Positions 4,754 through 5,167 of a stretch of 5,167 nucleotides of DNA are shown piece after piece. The DNA lies in NCBI GenBank assembly GCA_010032085.1, contig RGYL01000061.1, positions 1-5,167 on the forward strand, written 5' to 3'. Numbering within the stretch: position 1 is the first letter of the stretch; each line of letters opens with the position of its first letter. Position numbers and translations under genes: made by a program. Origin of the DNA: Actinomycetota bacterium (GTDB lineage Bacteria > Actinomycetota > Actinomycetes > Nanopelagicales > Nanopelagicaceae). The notes under the pieces were generated by a model. That model had not been told where the DNA came from. It was given only the letters and a program-made list of their open reading frames with translations, and did no database searches.

Positions 4754-5167
4754 TTACGCCTCGCCTCCTTCGCTAGTTGGAGCAGTTGTCTCCGGTGCAG
4801 TTGTTGCTGCTGGAGCTGCTGCCTCTTGTGCGCGCTCTTCAACACTTGAAGTTGTTACTTCACCGCGAGGTGCGCGTGGTTGGCGACGTGGACGATCAGC
4901 CTTTGGAGCCTTTGCTGCTGCGAGCGCAGCTGCTTCGCGCTCAGCGCGCGACTCGATTACCTCACCTTTATAAATCCAAACTTTCACACCAAGGCGACCG
5001 AAAGTTGTATGAGCTTCATGGAAGCCATAATCGATATCGGCGCGGAGAGTGTGAAGCGGAACGCGACCTTCGCGATAGAACTCAGAGCGCGACATTTCAG
5101 CGCCACCGAGACGGCCACCGCATTGGACGCGAACGCCCTTTGCGCCAGCTTTAAACGCAGTCTGCAT
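4754..5167 (-). CDS. rpsC: 30S ribosomal protein S3, C-terminal part (5' end outside window)
   Basis: S3 binds the head of the 30S subunit near the mRNA entry channel. The 137 residues seen are the C-terminal half. Residues 1-70 carry the S3 C-terminal domain with the conserved runs GGRLGGAEMSRSEFYREGR and LRADIDYGF and the closing VWIYKGEV. Residues 71-137 form a low-complexity tail: an Ala-rich helix-like stretch, a basic patch (RPRRQPRAPR, 92-101), then Ala/Thr/Glu/Pro repeats ending EGGEA. Such tails are usual in actinobacterial S3. The Met at the window edge is very probably internal (the family has a conserved Met-Gln before this domain), so the N-terminal KH domain lies beyond position 5167. 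The stop is TAA and abuts the rplP ATG with no gap. The last codons (GAA GGA GGC) also form the rplP ribosome binding site. Identity is certain; only completeness is limited. Confidence 0.97.
   Translation of the reverse strand: MQTAFKAGAKGVRVQCGGRLGGAEMSRSEFYREGRVPLHTLRADIDYGFHEAHTTFGRLGVKVWIYKGEVIESRAEREAAALAAAKAPKADRPRRQPRAPRGEVTTSSVEERAQEAAAPAATTAPETTAPTSEGGEA

Noticed and set aside
4385..5154. Plus-strand open frames opposite rplP and rpsC, including Cys- and Leu-rich ones
   Set aside because: Their composition mirrors the Ala/Glu/Gly-rich codons of the real minus-strand genes, especially the S3 tail. They show no family signature.
4754..5167. Reading the rpsC frame as a complete 137-residue gene starting at the Met on the window edge
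   Set aside because: Bacterial S3 is over 200 residues with an N-terminal KH domain. The sequence here begins in the middle of the conserved fold, so the gene is cut by the window.

Overview
The window is one uninterrupted block of ribosomal-protein genes, all on the minus strand: the end of the S10 operon joined to most of the spc operon. In transcription order (high to low coordinates) it holds rpsC (3' part), rplP, rpmC, rpsQ, rplN, rplX, rplE, rpsN, rpsH, rplF, rplR, rpsE, rpmD and rplO (5' part). The two outer genes are cut by the window edges. I found no credible gene on the plus strand, no RNA gene, mobile element, CRISPR array or terminator.

The organism looks like an actinobacterium. 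The supporting traits are a zinc-ribbon 61-residue S14, an S3 with a low-complexity Ala/Thr/Glu/Pro tail, an S5 with a charged N-terminal extension of about 35 residues, and actinobacterial-looking L5, L15 and L18. Base composition looks close to 50% GC by eye, low for a typical high-GC actinobacterium. Together with the extreme compaction, this suggests a streamlined lineage such as the freshwater Nanopelagicales (acI) group. That placement is an inference from protein flavour and composition, not a search result.

Layout: 4754-5167 rpsC fragment; 3847-4753 rplP, rpmC, rpsQ (end of the S10 group); 228-3844 rplN to rpmD (spc group); 1-228 rplO fragment. Only the 16-nt rplE-rpsN and 55-nt rpsN-rpsH spacers exceed 5 nt. 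Every other junction is a 0-5 nt gap, a 1-nt overlap (TAATG or TAGTG) or a 4-nt ATGA overlap. In most junctions the Shine-Dalgarno sequence of the next gene lies inside the last codons of the previous one. All products assemble into the 30S (S3, S5, S8, S14, S17) or 50S (L5, L6, L14, L15, L16, L18, L24, L29, L30) subunit, so the block is a co-transcribed and probably translationally coupled unit.

I did not find a new biological system. The points most worth a second look are a serine in the spectinomycin loop of S5 where lysine is usual, the single base shared by the rplN stop and the rplX GTG start, the use of S8's terminal Trp codon and stop as the rplF ribosome binding site, and two small possible hairpins in the only sizeable spacer.
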